From Chromatiaceae bacterium (lineage in GTDB: Bacteria; Pseudomonadota; Gammaproteobacteria; Chromatiales; Chromatiaceae), in assembly GCA_027078745.1 (NCBI GenBank), contig JALWWO010000018.1:50118-114117 (forward strand): a stretch of DNA of 64,000 bases. The letters are read 5' to 3'. Position numbers and translations under genes: made by a program. Below are positions 17,409-26,185 of this stretch, one piece after another; within the stretch, counting starts at the first letter, position 1, and each line of letters opens with the position of its first letter. Below the pieces are notes generated by a model. The model had not been told where the DNA came from. It was given only the letters and a program-made list of their open reading frames with translations, and made no database searches.

Positions 17409-17424
17409 TTTACTTATATCAGTA
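17409..17424. promoter_or_regulatory. Operator-like AT-rich site between thioredoxin and TauE genes
   Basis: TTTACTTATATCAGTA contains TACT/AGTA arms around a six-base centre and shares TTTACT-x-ATAT with the inverted repeat at 3307-3323. It lies in the 68-bp divergent region, 23 bp from one start codon and 29 bp from the other, so one bound protein could control both genes. No confident -35/-10 pair is visible. Confidence 0.35.
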
Positions 17425-17453
17425 TATTATCAGAATCTAATAATCTCAAGGAC

Positions 17454-18236
17454 ATGAACAATCCGGCACTCCTAGCTTATCTAGGCACGGGCATTCTTTC
17501 GGGACTGCTCGCTGGCTTATTCGGCTTGGGCGGGGGGATCGTCGTCGTGCCCGCCCTGATCTTCCTGTTCGAACCGCTCGGCGTGAACCCGAATTGGGTC
17601 GTACATCTGGCCGTGGGCACTTCCCTGACCACAATCCTGGGTACTGGCACCGCTTCCGTCCTCACCCATCATCGGCGGGGGGCTGTCCGCTGGGATCTGT
17701 TCCGGAAGCTGGCGGGTTGGATGCTGATAGGCGCTTGGTTGGGTGCTAGCATCGCCGGCTTTCTCCCCCGAGATTGGCTTCAACGACTTTTCGGCGGTTT
17801 CTTACTCTTCGTAGGCATTCGGATGTGGAAGGAACCTAGCCGAACACCTGAGCATCTTCGACCGGTAGCCGGCTGGATGGGCCTGGGCATTGGCAGTTTG
17901 TCCGCTTTGGTGGGTATCGGGGGCGGCACCCTCACGGTGCCTTTGCTGGTGCGGGCGGGAGTGCCTTTACCCAAGGCTGTCGGCACCGCCAGCGCCTGCG
18001 GCCTGCCCATCGCCCTGGCCGGCGCCCTGGGCTTTCTCCTGACGGGTTGGGAACAGGTGGATCTACCTCCGGGCAGCACTGGCTTTATCTATTGGCCCGG
18101 GGTGCTGGGTATCTTGCTCAGCAGTCTGCCCAGCGCTTCCCTAGGTGCCCGACTCGCCCATCAACTACCCTTGCACTGGCTGCGGCGGCTCTTCGCCCTG
18201 GTGCTGTTCATGGTAGCCCTGCACCTCCTGTTCTAG
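17454..18236 (+). CDS. TauE/SafE-family membrane exporter
   Basis: The 260-residue inner-membrane protein has about eight hydrophobic segments in two repeats. Family glycine motifs appear near the start of each (GLLAGLFGLGGGIVVVPAL and SLSALVGIGGGTLTVPLL), with VGTSLTTIL and GTASACGLPIAL following. TauE/SafE proteins are thought to export sulfite, sulfoacetate or related sulfur anions. The divergent periplasmic thioredoxin supports a sulfur link, but the substrate is inferred. The 3' end overlaps the convergent unknown gene by 29 bp. Confidence 0.88.
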   Translation: MNNPALLAYLGTGILSGLLAGLFGLGGGIVVVPALIFLFEPLGVNPNWVVHLAVGTSLTTILGTGTASVLTHHRRGAVRWDLFRKLAGWMLIGAWLGASIAGFLPRDWLQRLFGGFLLFVGIRMWKEPSRTPEHLRPVAGWMGLGIGSLSALVGIGGGTLTVPLLVRAGVPLPKAVGTASACGLPIALAGALGFLLTGWEQVDLPPGSTGFIYWPGVLGILLSSLPSASLGARLAHQLPLHWLRRLFALVLFMVALHLLF

Positions 18237-18855
18237 GGGATGGGGAAGGGAGCCGCTGCGCAGGATCCGTCCACCAGAGCTTGCGATATAGATAGAGATT
18301 CCCTTGCGCATCCCGCAGCACTAGCCGGCCCTGGAATTCCGCAAATTCAAAAGGACGGCGGTTCCCATCCTTCGGGTTATAGAGAATTACCCAGTCATTC
18401 TGGGTCTGCAAATAGCCCTCCACATAGGGTGCGGTGCCCGGATAGATGCGGAACCGATCTCCCTGTACGATGAGCAATTCCCCGTTTCGACCTTCCCAGA
18501 TGCCTTCTAGGGGAACCGGCTGAAAATAACGGCCGGGATCCAGTAGCGAACCGGATTGCAGGGCATCGGACAGGGATTGGGCCGCCCGGCTGCCCTGCTG
18601 CATGGCTGCCGAGGGATCGGCGGGCATCGTCGGCACGGACCCGCCGTTCGGTCTCCAAACCGGCGGGGGCGGCGTGCCAGATCGGGCTGACAGGGCGGCG
18701 GAAGCCCAGGCATCGGGATCAAACAACCCCATGGCATCCATCATCCGCACCATGGCGTCGATCAGGGGATTTCCCCCCGCTGCTTGTCCCATTCCGTTTC
18801 CCAAGGAGCTGAAGAAGAGGGCGGACAACAAAAGACAGTGGAAGAATCGGTGCAT
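18208..18855 (-). CDS. Exported protein of unknown function
   Basis: I do not recognise this 215-residue protein. A signal peptide (MHRFFHCLLLSALFFSSLG) is followed by a Met/Asp-rich segment (IDAMVRMMDAMGLFDPDAWA), then a Pro/Ser/Ala-rich linker to about residue 110. A beta-rich C-terminal domain follows (LEGIWEGRNGELLIVQGDRFRIY...GRLVLRDAQGNLYLYRKLW), resembling a small barrel or lipocalin-like fold. No catalytic motif is seen. It lies downstream of the convergent TauE gene and upstream of nothing on its strand, so it is probably transcribed alone. Confidence 0.7.
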   Translation of the reverse strand: MHRFFHCLLLSALFFSSLGNGMGQAAGGNPLIDAMVRMMDAMGLFDPDAWASAALSARSGTPPPPVWRPNGGSVPTMPADPSAAMQQGSRAAQSLSDALQSGSLLDPGRYFQPVPLEGIWEGRNGELLIVQGDRFRIYPGTAPYVEGYLQTQNDWVILYNPKDGNRRPFEFAEFQGRLVLRDAQGNLYLYRKLWWTDPAQRLPSPSPRTGGAGLP

Positions 18856-19038
18856 GAGGGACGGATCGGGCCTGGCCGGTTCTGTAGTCTAGCAAAAGCC
18901 AGCCCTACCGCCTGTCTGGTCTTCAGATAGACTAAGGGCGTACTCATCCATTGGGCCTGATAGACCTTGGCGGATTGGCGACCCAGCATTTCGGAGTTTA
19001 CCCTGCCCTTTCGACTCCCCCGCTCCTGGGGGCTGTCC

Positions 19039-21387
19039 ATGGCTGCTTATGGCAAGGGAATCGACAACGCCCATGTGGATGTCTATCTCTGCACTACCCT
19101 GCGGGAACAGGTGCAGGAGACCCTGCGCAACCTCCTATTGGAGAACCTGTGCATCCCTGCTTCGGGCCGCCGGACGGCTGATCAAATCGTAGGGGTGCAA
19201 GAACTGGAATCCTTTCGGGAACGGTACCTCTCCACCTTTGAGACGGCCATCGAGCGCAGCCGTTCCCGAAATGCTCCTGAGCTGCCTGCCCTCTTTCAGA
19301 TCGCCTTGCTCAAGCTGCTCTTGCAAGGGGTGTTAGCGGAGAATCTCCGCTTACAGCGAGAACTGAAACAAGCTAGCGACCGCCAGGAATTCATCGAGCT
19401 GGGCCATCGGTTGGAATTCCACGAGAGCATCATCACCTTGACCCGCAATGGCAAGCTGTTGAACCGGCGGGTACTGCGCTTGCTCTTGCGGCAGATGCGC
19501 AAGCTGGAGAAGACCAACCGGCTCCGCAAGCTACGGAACGCCCTGGGCCGAGAATGGCCCCTGCCCAAGGAAGCTATCTTCAATCCCATCCTGACCATTC
19601 CCGATCTGGAGGAAATCATCGATTTGGGTCAGGACTATCCGGCCGCCCTGCTGGCGGGTCGCCATAACTTGGACTGGCTCTATCAGACCAATCAATGCAT
19701 CACTAAGGTTTTCCAGCAGTATCTCCCCCCTTGGGTACAGATGACCGCCGATCTGAAGAGGCGAGCGGAGGGGGTGGAGGTGCGGGAACGGCTGGATCAG
19801 GGACAGTTGCAAGGCTTTCTCACCACAGAGATCATCCTGCGGCGCTTCGTACCCGAAGAGGAATACCAGTTGGGCCGCTGTTCTTGGCTCGATGAGCCGG
19901 AGAATTTACAGCTTTTCCTGCGCTCCACGGCGTCCAGCGCAGATTCTGTTTTCGCGGATTCGATCTTTAACGATCATCTGATCCAGCGGGGGGGCTATTG
20001 GGAAGATCCTCGCTGGGGAAAATTCCAGCGAGCTGTTAGCGAAGAGATTTACCGGTGCTTGCATTTCCAGGGGTTGGCTCAGCCAGTAAGCCTGCTCTAC
20101 CGGATCAGCGACCTGCGCACCCCATCGGGCCGTCCCATTCCCCTGGAACCCGTTCTGGATTTCGTAGAAGGAAAGCTCTCCCAGAACAAGCTACAACGCC
20201 GTCTGGCGCGCCTGCGCGTCGACATGGATAGTACTACGCTCAGGCGTCTGGTCGACAATATCCTGACAGAGGTGAAGCGCCTGCCCAGCTCGGAACTCAG
20301 CCCGGATCTAGATCGCTATCTGGTGGATTTCCTCAAATTACGCCGAGATCTCAAGCTTGCTTATAAAGCTTATGAAACCATGGATGCCATGCGGCTCCTG
20401 GAAGATGAAGAGGAAGTGCAGCTCTCCCGTTCCAACGGAACCCTCATCGAATTCAGCTGTCGGGAAGAATCCGGCCCCTTGGTGCGCAAGATCCTCGGCC
20501 ATACGGTCATCAAGGCGGATGTGCGGGGTTCCACCCGCATCACCGAGGAGTTGCGGGCCCGCGGGCTCAATCCCGCCTCTCATTTCAGCCTGAATTTCTT
20601 CGATCCCGTCAACCGGCTGTTGCCCGAATACGGGGCGGAAAAGCTCTTCGTAGAGGGGGATGCGGTGATTCTGGTGATCTTTGAATATGAGGACGATCCG
20701 GAGAGCCAACGCTTATCCGTGGCTCGGGCCTGCGGGCTGTCGAGAAAGATTCTGCAGGTAGTTTCCCTACAGAACATCCATAATCGCAAGCACGGATTGC
20801 CCACCTTGGAGTTGGGGTTGGGCATCGCCTATGCCCGAGGGGAGCCGAATTTTCTCTACGATGCAGGGCATCGGATCATGATCTCCAATGCCATCAATCG
20901 GGCGGATCGCCTTTCCAGCTGTTCTTCGGAACTGAAGCGGGGGGGCTTTGTGCCCCAGAACCCGGCGTTTCGCGTGACCGTGGTCAGCGATACCCGCGTG
21001 GCGGAGCGATCGGCTACCGATGAAGATCTGCTGGCCTACAATGTGAACGGGATCAAGATCGACCAGGATGCCTTTTTCAAGCTGCAAAAGGAAGTACGCC
21101 TCCGTCAGATCTGCTTGCCGGATCCGGAATTCGAAGACACCCTGTTCTTCGTGGGGCGCTACGCGGATCGCACAGCGCGGCAGCATTGGCTGATCCTGCG
21201 CTATGGTCCTGTGTTCGGTTGGGATGGTCGCACCCTGGGTAAGATCGATCCCAAGCGCCGCCACTTCTTCGAAGTCATCGTGGATGAAAAACTCAGCACC
21301 CGCCTGCGCCGGCTCATCCGAGCACAGGAAGCCACAAGTGAAATGCCGGTCAGCCGGCAGAGCCGTGAACTTCCGGAGCGTAGCTGA
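19039..21387 (+). CDS. Large protein with divergent class III nucleotidyl cyclase-like domain
   Basis: Residues ~1-480 of this 782-residue cytoplasmic protein are mostly charged helices that I cannot assign. Residues ~488-640 look like a class III adenylate/guanylate cyclase fold. It has VIKADVRGST with Asp494, LFVEGDAV with Asp541 (the two metal-binding aspartates, 47 apart), and NAINRADRL with Asn620 and Arg624 in the transition-state N-x3-R arrangement. The purine-selecting lysine four residues before the second Asp is Phe537, so activity or base choice may differ. A short beta-rich tail follows. I prefer ATG 19039 over TTG 18967. It overlaps the phosphatase gene by one base. Confidence 0.7.
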   Translation: MAAYGKGIDNAHVDVYLCTTLREQVQETLRNLLLENLCIPASGRRTADQIVGVQELESFRERYLSTFETAIERSRSRNAPELPALFQIALLKLLLQGVLAENLRLQRELKQASDRQEFIELGHRLEFHESIITLTRNGKLLNRRVLRLLLRQMRKLEKTNRLRKLRNALGREWPLPKEAIFNPILTIPDLEEIIDLGQDYPAALLAGRHNLDWLYQTNQCITKVFQQYLPPWVQMTADLKRRAEGVEVRERLDQGQLQGFLTTEIILRRFVPEEEYQLGRCSWLDEPENLQLFLRSTASSADSVFADSIFNDHLIQRGGYWEDPRWGKFQRAVSEEIYRCLHFQGLAQPVSLLYRISDLRTPSGRPIPLEPVLDFVEGKLSQNKLQRRLARLRVDMDSTTLRRLVDNILTEVKRLPSSELSPDLDRYLVDFLKLRRDLKLAYKAYETMDAMRLLEDEEEVQLSRSNGTLIEFSCREESGPLVRKILGHTVIKADVRGSTRITEELRARGLNPASHFSLNFFDPVNRLLPEYGAEKLFVEGDAVILVIFEYEDDPESQRLSVARACGLSRKILQVVSLQNIHNRKHGLPTLELGLGIAYARGEPNFLYDAGHRIMISNAINRADRLSSCSSELKRGGFVPQNPAFRVTVVSDTRVAERSATDEDLLAYNVNGIKIDQDAFFKLQKEVRLRQICLPDPEFEDTLFFVGRYADRTARQHWLILRYGPVFGWDGRTLGKIDPKRRHFFEVIVDEKLSTRLRRLIRAQEATSEMPVSRQSRELPERS

Positions 21388-22181
21388 TGCGGATCGAGGA
21401 ACTCAGCCTTTTGGTGCGTCAGGTCGCAGCGCGGGAGATCCTGCCCAGATTCCAAGGGGTGCGCGGACAGGATAAGGCGGACGGCAGTTGGGTCACGGAA
21501 ACCGATCTGGCGGTGCAACAGCAGCTCGCGGCTGAGCTGCATCAGCGCTATCCTCATATCCCCCTGCTCGGGGAGGAGATGCCGCCGGAAGAACAGGCCC
21601 GTTTGCTCAGGTCGCAGGAAGTCTGGTGTTTGGATCCCCTGGATGGAACCAGCAACTATGCCTGCGGCTTTCCCTACTTCGGCATCTCCCTGGCCTTGTT
21701 GCGGAACGGAAAAGCCCAGCTGGGCCTCGTCTATGATCCCATCCGCCAGGAATGCTTCACGGCAGAACGGGGCAAAGGGGCTTGGTGCGACGGCCAGCCC
21801 TTGCAAGCCCCGGCTGATCGCACGAAGCTCAAGGATTGCCTGGCCCTGGTGGATCTGAAACGGCTGTCCCCGGAACAGCTGATGCGCTTGGGTGCGGATG
21901 CGCCCTATCGATCTCAACGCAATCTGGGGGCGGTCGTGCTGGATTGGTGCTGGCTGGCGGCGGGGCGGGCTCAGCTCTATCTGCACGGGGGCCAGCGGCT
22001 CTGGGATCATGCGGCGGGTCGCCTCATCGCCCAGGAAGCGGGCATCGCTTCCCGCTTGCTCCATCCCACCGGAACGGCAGTGCCCGATGAGCTCGCCCTG
22101 GAACCCCGATTGGCCATCGCCGCAGCGGGGGAGAATCTGCTCCAGCAATGGATGCACTATTGGGGACTGCCTAGCCATTGA
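21387..22181 (+). CDS. Inositol monophosphatase-family phosphatase
   Basis: The 264-residue protein has the metal-binding DPLDGT motif (Asp83, Asp86), WVTETDLAVQQQL, the LLGEEM acidic loop and a C-terminal LWDHAAGRLIAQEAG. The family includes inositol-1-phosphatase (SuhB), 3'(2'),5'-bisphosphate nucleotidase (CysQ) and fructose bisphosphatases. The sequence alone does not decide among them. Its ATG overlaps the TGA of the cyclase-like gene, so the two are translationally coupled. That would suit a phosphatase acting on small nucleotides or sugars, but this is inference. Confidence 0.88.
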   Translation: MRIEELSLLVRQVAAREILPRFQGVRGQDKADGSWVTETDLAVQQQLAAELHQRYPHIPLLGEEMPPEEQARLLRSQEVWCLDPLDGTSNYACGFPYFGISLALLRNGKAQLGLVYDPIRQECFTAERGKGAWCDGQPLQAPADRTKLKDCLALVDLKRLSPEQLMRLGADAPYRSQRNLGAVVLDWCWLAAGRAQLYLHGGQRLWDHAAGRLIAQEAGIASRLLHPTGTAVPDELALEPRLAIAAAGENLLQQWMHYWGLPSH

Positions 22182-22194
22182 GGAAGAATTATCC

Positions 22195-23367
22195 ATGCCC
22201 TTGCAACCCTGGTTTCGCCGGTTCGTCAGTGTCCTGTTGCTCTGGAGCGCGCTCCTCTGGGCAGCACCGCCTCCGCAACTGCCGGATCCCAAAACCCTGG
22301 TGTTGGATCTCCAGCGCTTGGAAGATCTGGACGCACTTGTCGAGCGCTTGACAGAAAAGCAGGTGGTATTCGTGGGGGAAACCCATGATCAATACGCCCA
22401 TCATCTCAATCAACTGGCCATCATTCGGGGCTTGTGGAAACGGGGCAAGGCGCTGGCCATCGGCATGGAGTGCTTCCAACAGCCCTTTCAGGCGGATCTG
22501 GATGCCTTCATTCGGGGGGAGATCGATGAAAAAACCCTGCTGCGCCGCACGGAATACTTTGACCGATGGCGCTACGATTACCGCCTCTATCAGCCGATCC
22601 TGCGCTTCGCCCGAGATCAGGGCATTCCCCTTCTCGCCCTGAACCTGGAGCGGGAGATCACGGATCGGGTGAAAGCAGTGGGCATCGCGGGGTTGACCGC
22701 AGCGGAACAGGCTCGTTTGCCTCAGCGGTTGGAACGAGAACCTGAAGCCTATCGCCAGCGCATTCAGGCGATCTTCCAGCACCACCCCAAGGCGAAAGAA
22801 CTGGATTTCGAGCGCTTCCTCGCAGTGCAGGTCCTGTGGGATGAGAGCATGGCGGAACGGGCGGCGGATTATCTCCGCCAATATCCCGATCGCTCCCTGG
22901 TGATCCTCGCGGGCAGCGGCCATCTGGAATACGGTCAGGGCATTCCCGATCGCCTGCAGCGGCGGCTCCCGGTGGATGCCGCGATCGTTCTCAACGGCAC
23001 CGACCGCACCCCCAGCCCAAATCTTGCCGACTATCTCCTCTATCCCCAGGCCGTGCCCTTGCCGCCAGCGGGCATGCTGGGCGTGCTGCTGGATCTTCAT
23101 GAAATCAAGATCAAGGGATTTGTGGAAGACAGCGGCGCAGCGGCGGCTGGCCTAAAAGAGGGTGACCGGATCCTACAGATCGATGGGCAGCCCATCCGAA
23201 GCTATGCGGATGTCCGTTTAGCCCTGTTGAACCGCCAGCCTGGGGAGAAGATCCGCGTTCAAGTGGAACGGCCGCGCCTGCTGGGCGAGCCCGCGCGCAT
23301 CAGGGTTTCCGTGGTGTTGCGCGGAGATCCTGCCCCAGCGCTTCGATCGCCCGAGCGGGACCGATGA
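22195..23367 (+). CDS. ChaN-like haem-binding-family protein fused to a PDZ domain
   Basis: After a signal peptide (VLLLWSALLWAAPPPQ) the 390-residue protein carries a ChaN/Cofac_haem_bdg domain (~residues 40-265) with VVFVGETHDQYAHHLNQL, IGMECFQQPFQADLD and LVILAGSGHLEYGQGIP. A PDZ domain (~285-380) follows, with EDSGAAAAGLKEGDRILQIDGQPI. ChaN-family members bind haem or are related to Tiki-type metalloproteases. The PDZ domain would add peptide binding in the periplasm. GAGGAAG lies ~8 nt before the ATG. It follows the phosphatase by 13 bp and overlaps the convergent TrkA-like gene by 68 bp. Confidence 0.88.
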   Translation: MPLQPWFRRFVSVLLLWSALLWAAPPPQLPDPKTLVLDLQRLEDLDALVERLTEKQVVFVGETHDQYAHHLNQLAIIRGLWKRGKALAIGMECFQQPFQADLDAFIRGEIDEKTLLRRTEYFDRWRYDYRLYQPILRFARDQGIPLLALNLEREITDRVKAVGIAGLTAAEQARLPQRLEREPEAYRQRIQAIFQHHPKAKELDFERFLAVQVLWDESMAERAADYLRQYPDRSLVILAGSGHLEYGQGIPDRLQRRLPVDAAIVLNGTDRTPSPNLADYLLYPQAVPLPPAGMLGVLLDLHEIKIKGFVEDSGAAAAGLKEGDRILQIDGQPIRSYADVRLALLNRQPGEKIRVQVERPRLLGEPARIRVSVVLRGDPAPALRSPERDR

Positions 23368-24010
23368 CCAACAACACCTCCCCTGCCTGCAAGCAGTGAT
23401 CCTGGGCGCTGGGGCCATAGAGAAAATGTTCCTGGCCCGCGCGATCCACCAGCCCCAAGAGCATGAGGTCGTATCGGGTTTCCAGACCGCTTTCGGTCAG
23501 GGGACGGCCGATGAGGAAGCTGCCCTCGGGGAGGGGCACCTCTGCCAGATTCAAATCCGCCTGCCCGAAGAGCGTGCGATCCAAAATACCCACCACCACG
23601 GGCCGGGTGAGAATGTCCCAGATCCGCAGGCCGCTGATCTCCCGAATCTCGATGACCTTGTCCGCACCGGCCGCCCGCAGGTTTGGCACGGCGCTGCGGC
23701 CGTGGGCGATGCTGAAGATCCGCACCCTCGGCGCGAGGGCCCGGACGGAGAGCGTGAGGAACACGTTTTCCGCATCCTCGGGGAACAGGCAGAACACGCT
23801 GTGGATCTCCTCGCCCAACTGCAACTTCGCCAGGGCTTCATCTTCCCGATAATCCATGGCTTGAATCGGAAAACCATGGCTCCGGGCCAGTTTGAGCCGT
23901 TTGGGATCATCATCGATGATGAGGACGGAATGATTCCCGTCCCGCAAATAGCTCGCCACCTCCACCGCCACAGGCCCATAGCCGAAGATAGCGATCCGAT
24001 GGTTTGCCAT
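23300..24010 (-). CDS. TrkA/RCK-type regulatory protein
   Basis: The 236-residue protein is a TrkA_N Rossmann domain (IAIFGYGPVAVEVASYLR, then acidic LIIDDDPKR) followed by a TrkA_C domain (~155-230). Such RCK modules bind nucleotides or ions and gate potassium transporters. Here it lacks membrane segments and begins at the ATG overlapping the TGA of the potassium channel gene, so it likely acts with that channel. The nucleotide-binding GxGxxG is GYGPVA, a slightly altered form. Confidence 0.85.
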   Translation of the reverse strand: MANHRIAIFGYGPVAVEVASYLRDGNHSVLIIDDDPKRLKLARSHGFPIQAMDYREDEALAKLQLGEEIHSVFCLFPEDAENVFLTLSVRALAPRVRIFSIAHGRSAVPNLRAAGADKVIEIREISGLRIWDILTRPVVVGILDRTLFGQADLNLAEVPLPEGSFLIGRPLTESGLETRYDLMLLGLVDRAGQEHFLYGPSAQDHCLQAGEVLLVIGPARAIEALGQDLRATPRKP

Positions 24011-25686
24011 CAGCGCAATCCCGTGCGGAACAATCCAGCATTCAGGGTGCGGCGCAGGTGTTCCAGGCTGTATTCGTAGCCGAACAGAACCAAAATGTCC
24101 CCCGCTTGAATGCGGAACCGAGGGCCGGGCTTGAAGAGGAAGCGGAAGTTGCTACCTAGAGGATAAATGTGCCCCGCATCACAGGCTTTCGGATCGTCCT
24201 GAGTGATCACGCCGAACAGTAGAAGTTTCCGATCCACTAGGTTTAGATCCATGACCCGCTGCCCACAGGCGCTGGATGAGGCTTCGATGCGCACCGCTTC
24301 CAAGGCGATGTCCCGCTCTCCCCGCAAGATGCCGTAGATGGCTTCGAAGGCCACCGGCTGACCGATATAGCCCGCACCGATGAGCCCCACGATCTGGGGG
24401 GGAGAGATCACATGATTCGCACCGGCGAGACTGAGCTTGCGCGCCACCTGTTTATTGCGCGCTCGGGCCACGATGCGCAAGCCTTCGTTGAGGCGGCGGG
24501 CGCTGATGGTGACGAAGACGTTTTTCACATCGTCATTGGTGACACAAATCAGAGTGTGTGCCCGTTCTCGCACCCCCAGAGATTCCAGCAGCTCGTTATC
24601 CGCCGCATCCCCGCACACCACTAGATAGCCCAGCTTCGCCGCTACCTGCACCCGTTCGGGATCGATCTCGACGACCACGAAGCGCTGGCGCGTCTGGCGC
24701 AATTTGGCAGCGACCACCTGGCCGATCTCCCCGAAGCCACAGAGAATGGCATAGGGCTTCCCCCGTTCCAGCTCGGCGAACACCCGGTTTTCCCGCAACT
24801 CCTTGAGCTTGCCTTGAAAGGCGCTGACGATGATAGAAGTGGAGAAAGCGAGGACCCCGATGCCCGCCAGGATCAGCGCCCCCGCCACCGCGCGCCCCTC
24901 GGGGGTCAAGGGCACGATGTCCCCATAGCCCACGGTGGAGAGGGTGACCAAGGCCCAATAGATGGCGTCGGTTAGATCGTCGATAGGGCTGGCGGGAATA
25001 GGGCCCTCGAACACATAGATGGCGCTGGCAGCAGTCAGCACCACGAAGACCATGAACCCTGCGAGGGTGAGGAACTCAAAGCGCCGTTCGGAGAGCACTT
25101 CCGCCATGCCGTGAACGCTCCGAGCATAGCGGAACAGCTTGAACAGTCGGAAGAGCAGGAAGATGCGCAACAGCCGGATCGGCCGATAGCTGGGGAGAAT
25201 GGCGAGCAAATCGATGACGGCCAGGGGGCTCTTGATATAGGCCCATTTCATGCGCGCCATTTCCAGCAGCACAGGCCCGGGGCGGAAGGGCAACCCCAGA
25301 TATTGGGCTTGGCGGTAGTGATCCAACAGCATCTGATGGAAATCCCCCACGATCCAGAGCCGCGCCAAGTACTCCAAGAGGAACACGCTCACCGCAAAGT
25401 ACTCGAACCAACGCATCCATGCGGTGACTGGATTCTCCACGGAATAGATCAGCAGGGCCACACTGGCGAGCACTAAGAGGGTCATGCCCAGGTCGAACCA
25501 GCGCTTTTCCGGCGCACGGGGATTGTCCAGCAGATCCCGAACCCGTCTCTTTACCTGAAGGTAGCGGGGGCTGGATTCCAACCAGAGGCAGAGGGGAATC
25601 AGCAGCCGAGCGGCGAGCCATTCCAATCGGTGAAACAAGCTCAGTTCGCCGCTTGCGGGAAGCGCCGGAAGGTCGTGCCCTGACAT
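24010..25686 (-). CDS. Voltage-gated-like potassium channel with RCK domains
   Basis: The 558-residue protein has a hydrophobic N-terminal half of the six-helix ion-channel type. S4-like arginines lie in RPIRLLRIFLLFRLFKLFRYAR. The selectivity filter is Thr251-Val-Gly-Tyr-Gly-Asp256 in TLSTVGYGDIVPLTPEGR. The cytoplasmic part has a TrkA_N domain (AILCGFGEIGQVVAAKL...VVEIDPERV) and a TrkA_C domain near the C-terminus. It should conduct K+ with ligand gating by RCK domains. The start overlaps the upstream zinc-ribbon gene by 46 bp; a later start cannot be excluded. Confidence 0.9.
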   Translation of the reverse strand: MSGHDLPALPASGELSLFHRLEWLAARLLIPLCLWLESSPRYLQVKRRVRDLLDNPRAPEKRWFDLGMTLLVLASVALLIYSVENPVTAWMRWFEYFAVSVFLLEYLARLWIVGDFHQMLLDHYRQAQYLGLPFRPGPVLLEMARMKWAYIKSPLAVIDLLAILPSYRPIRLLRIFLLFRLFKLFRYARSVHGMAEVLSERRFEFLTLAGFMVFVVLTAASAIYVFEGPIPASPIDDLTDAIYWALVTLSTVGYGDIVPLTPEGRAVAGALILAGIGVLAFSTSIIVSAFQGKLKELRENRVFAELERGKPYAILCGFGEIGQVVAAKLRQTRQRFVVVEIDPERVQVAAKLGYLVVCGDAADNELLESLGVRERAHTLICVTNDDVKNVFVTISARRLNEGLRIVARARNKQVARKLSLAGANHVISPPQIVGLIGAGYIGQPVAFEAIYGILRGERDIALEAVRIEASSSACGQRVMDLNLVDRKLLLFGVITQDDPKACDAGHIYPLGSNFRFLFKPGPRFRIQAGDILVLFGYEYSLEHLRRTLNAGLFRTGLR

Positions 25687-26144
25687 TGAGGACAGGGAGG
25701 GATAGGGCCGGTTTCCTTCATGAGAATCTCATGGCCGCACTGCACACAGATCAGGGTACCTGGCCCGCTGATCTCGCCGGATGTGTAGCGGCTCTCATAA
25801 CGGGCCCGTTCAGCCAAGGCCTGCAGTTGTAAACGGGTCTGGTCGGCAACCTGACTGAACCATTCCCAAAGCCGTTCCTCCATGAGCGCCACATCGAAAC
25901 GCCACCACTCGCGCAGGTCCTCCCCGGTTTCTACTAAAAAACGGGCGGCTTCCTGAATGTCCCGCTCCACATAGCCGGCCACTTGCTCGGCTTCCTCTCG
26001 GCTGAGTTCCCCGAGTTCCACCATGGCATCTCGGATGATGTGCAGGCGTTCCCGAAGGCTGCCCCCGCGCTGGGCGGTCTCGTGCAATCGCTCGATCATC
26101 TGATTGTAGGCGGCGGACAGTTTGGACGATTGGGCATCGGTCAT
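25641..26144 (-). CDS. Zinc-ribbon protein, DUF1451 family
   Basis: The 167-residue protein is helical through ~125 residues (YNQMIERLHETAQRGG..., LREWWRFDVALMEERLWEWF) and ends in a zinc ribbon with two CxxC pairs (CVQCGHEIL and CPQCQG). This matches the DUF1451 family of gammaproteobacteria, whose function is unknown. It lies between a CBS-domain gene and the potassium channel in a four-gene minus-strand operon. Confidence 0.85.
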   Translation of the reverse strand: MTDAQSSKLSAAYNQMIERLHETAQRGGSLRERLHIIRDAMVELGELSREEAEQVAGYVERDIQEAARFLVETGEDLREWWRFDVALMEERLWEWFSQVADQTRLQLQALAERARYESRYTSGEISGPGTLICVQCGHEILMKETGPIPPCPQCQGTTFRRFPQAAN

Positions 26145-26185
26145 GGCGTTGCTCCTAGCTAGCCGGCGCTGTGCGAGTCCTCTGT

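Noticed and set aside
18967..19038. 24-codon N-terminal extension of the cyclase-like protein from TTG
   Set aside because: The ATG at 19039 has a G-rich ribosome binding site and the preceding codons look like untranslated sequence; not fully excluded.
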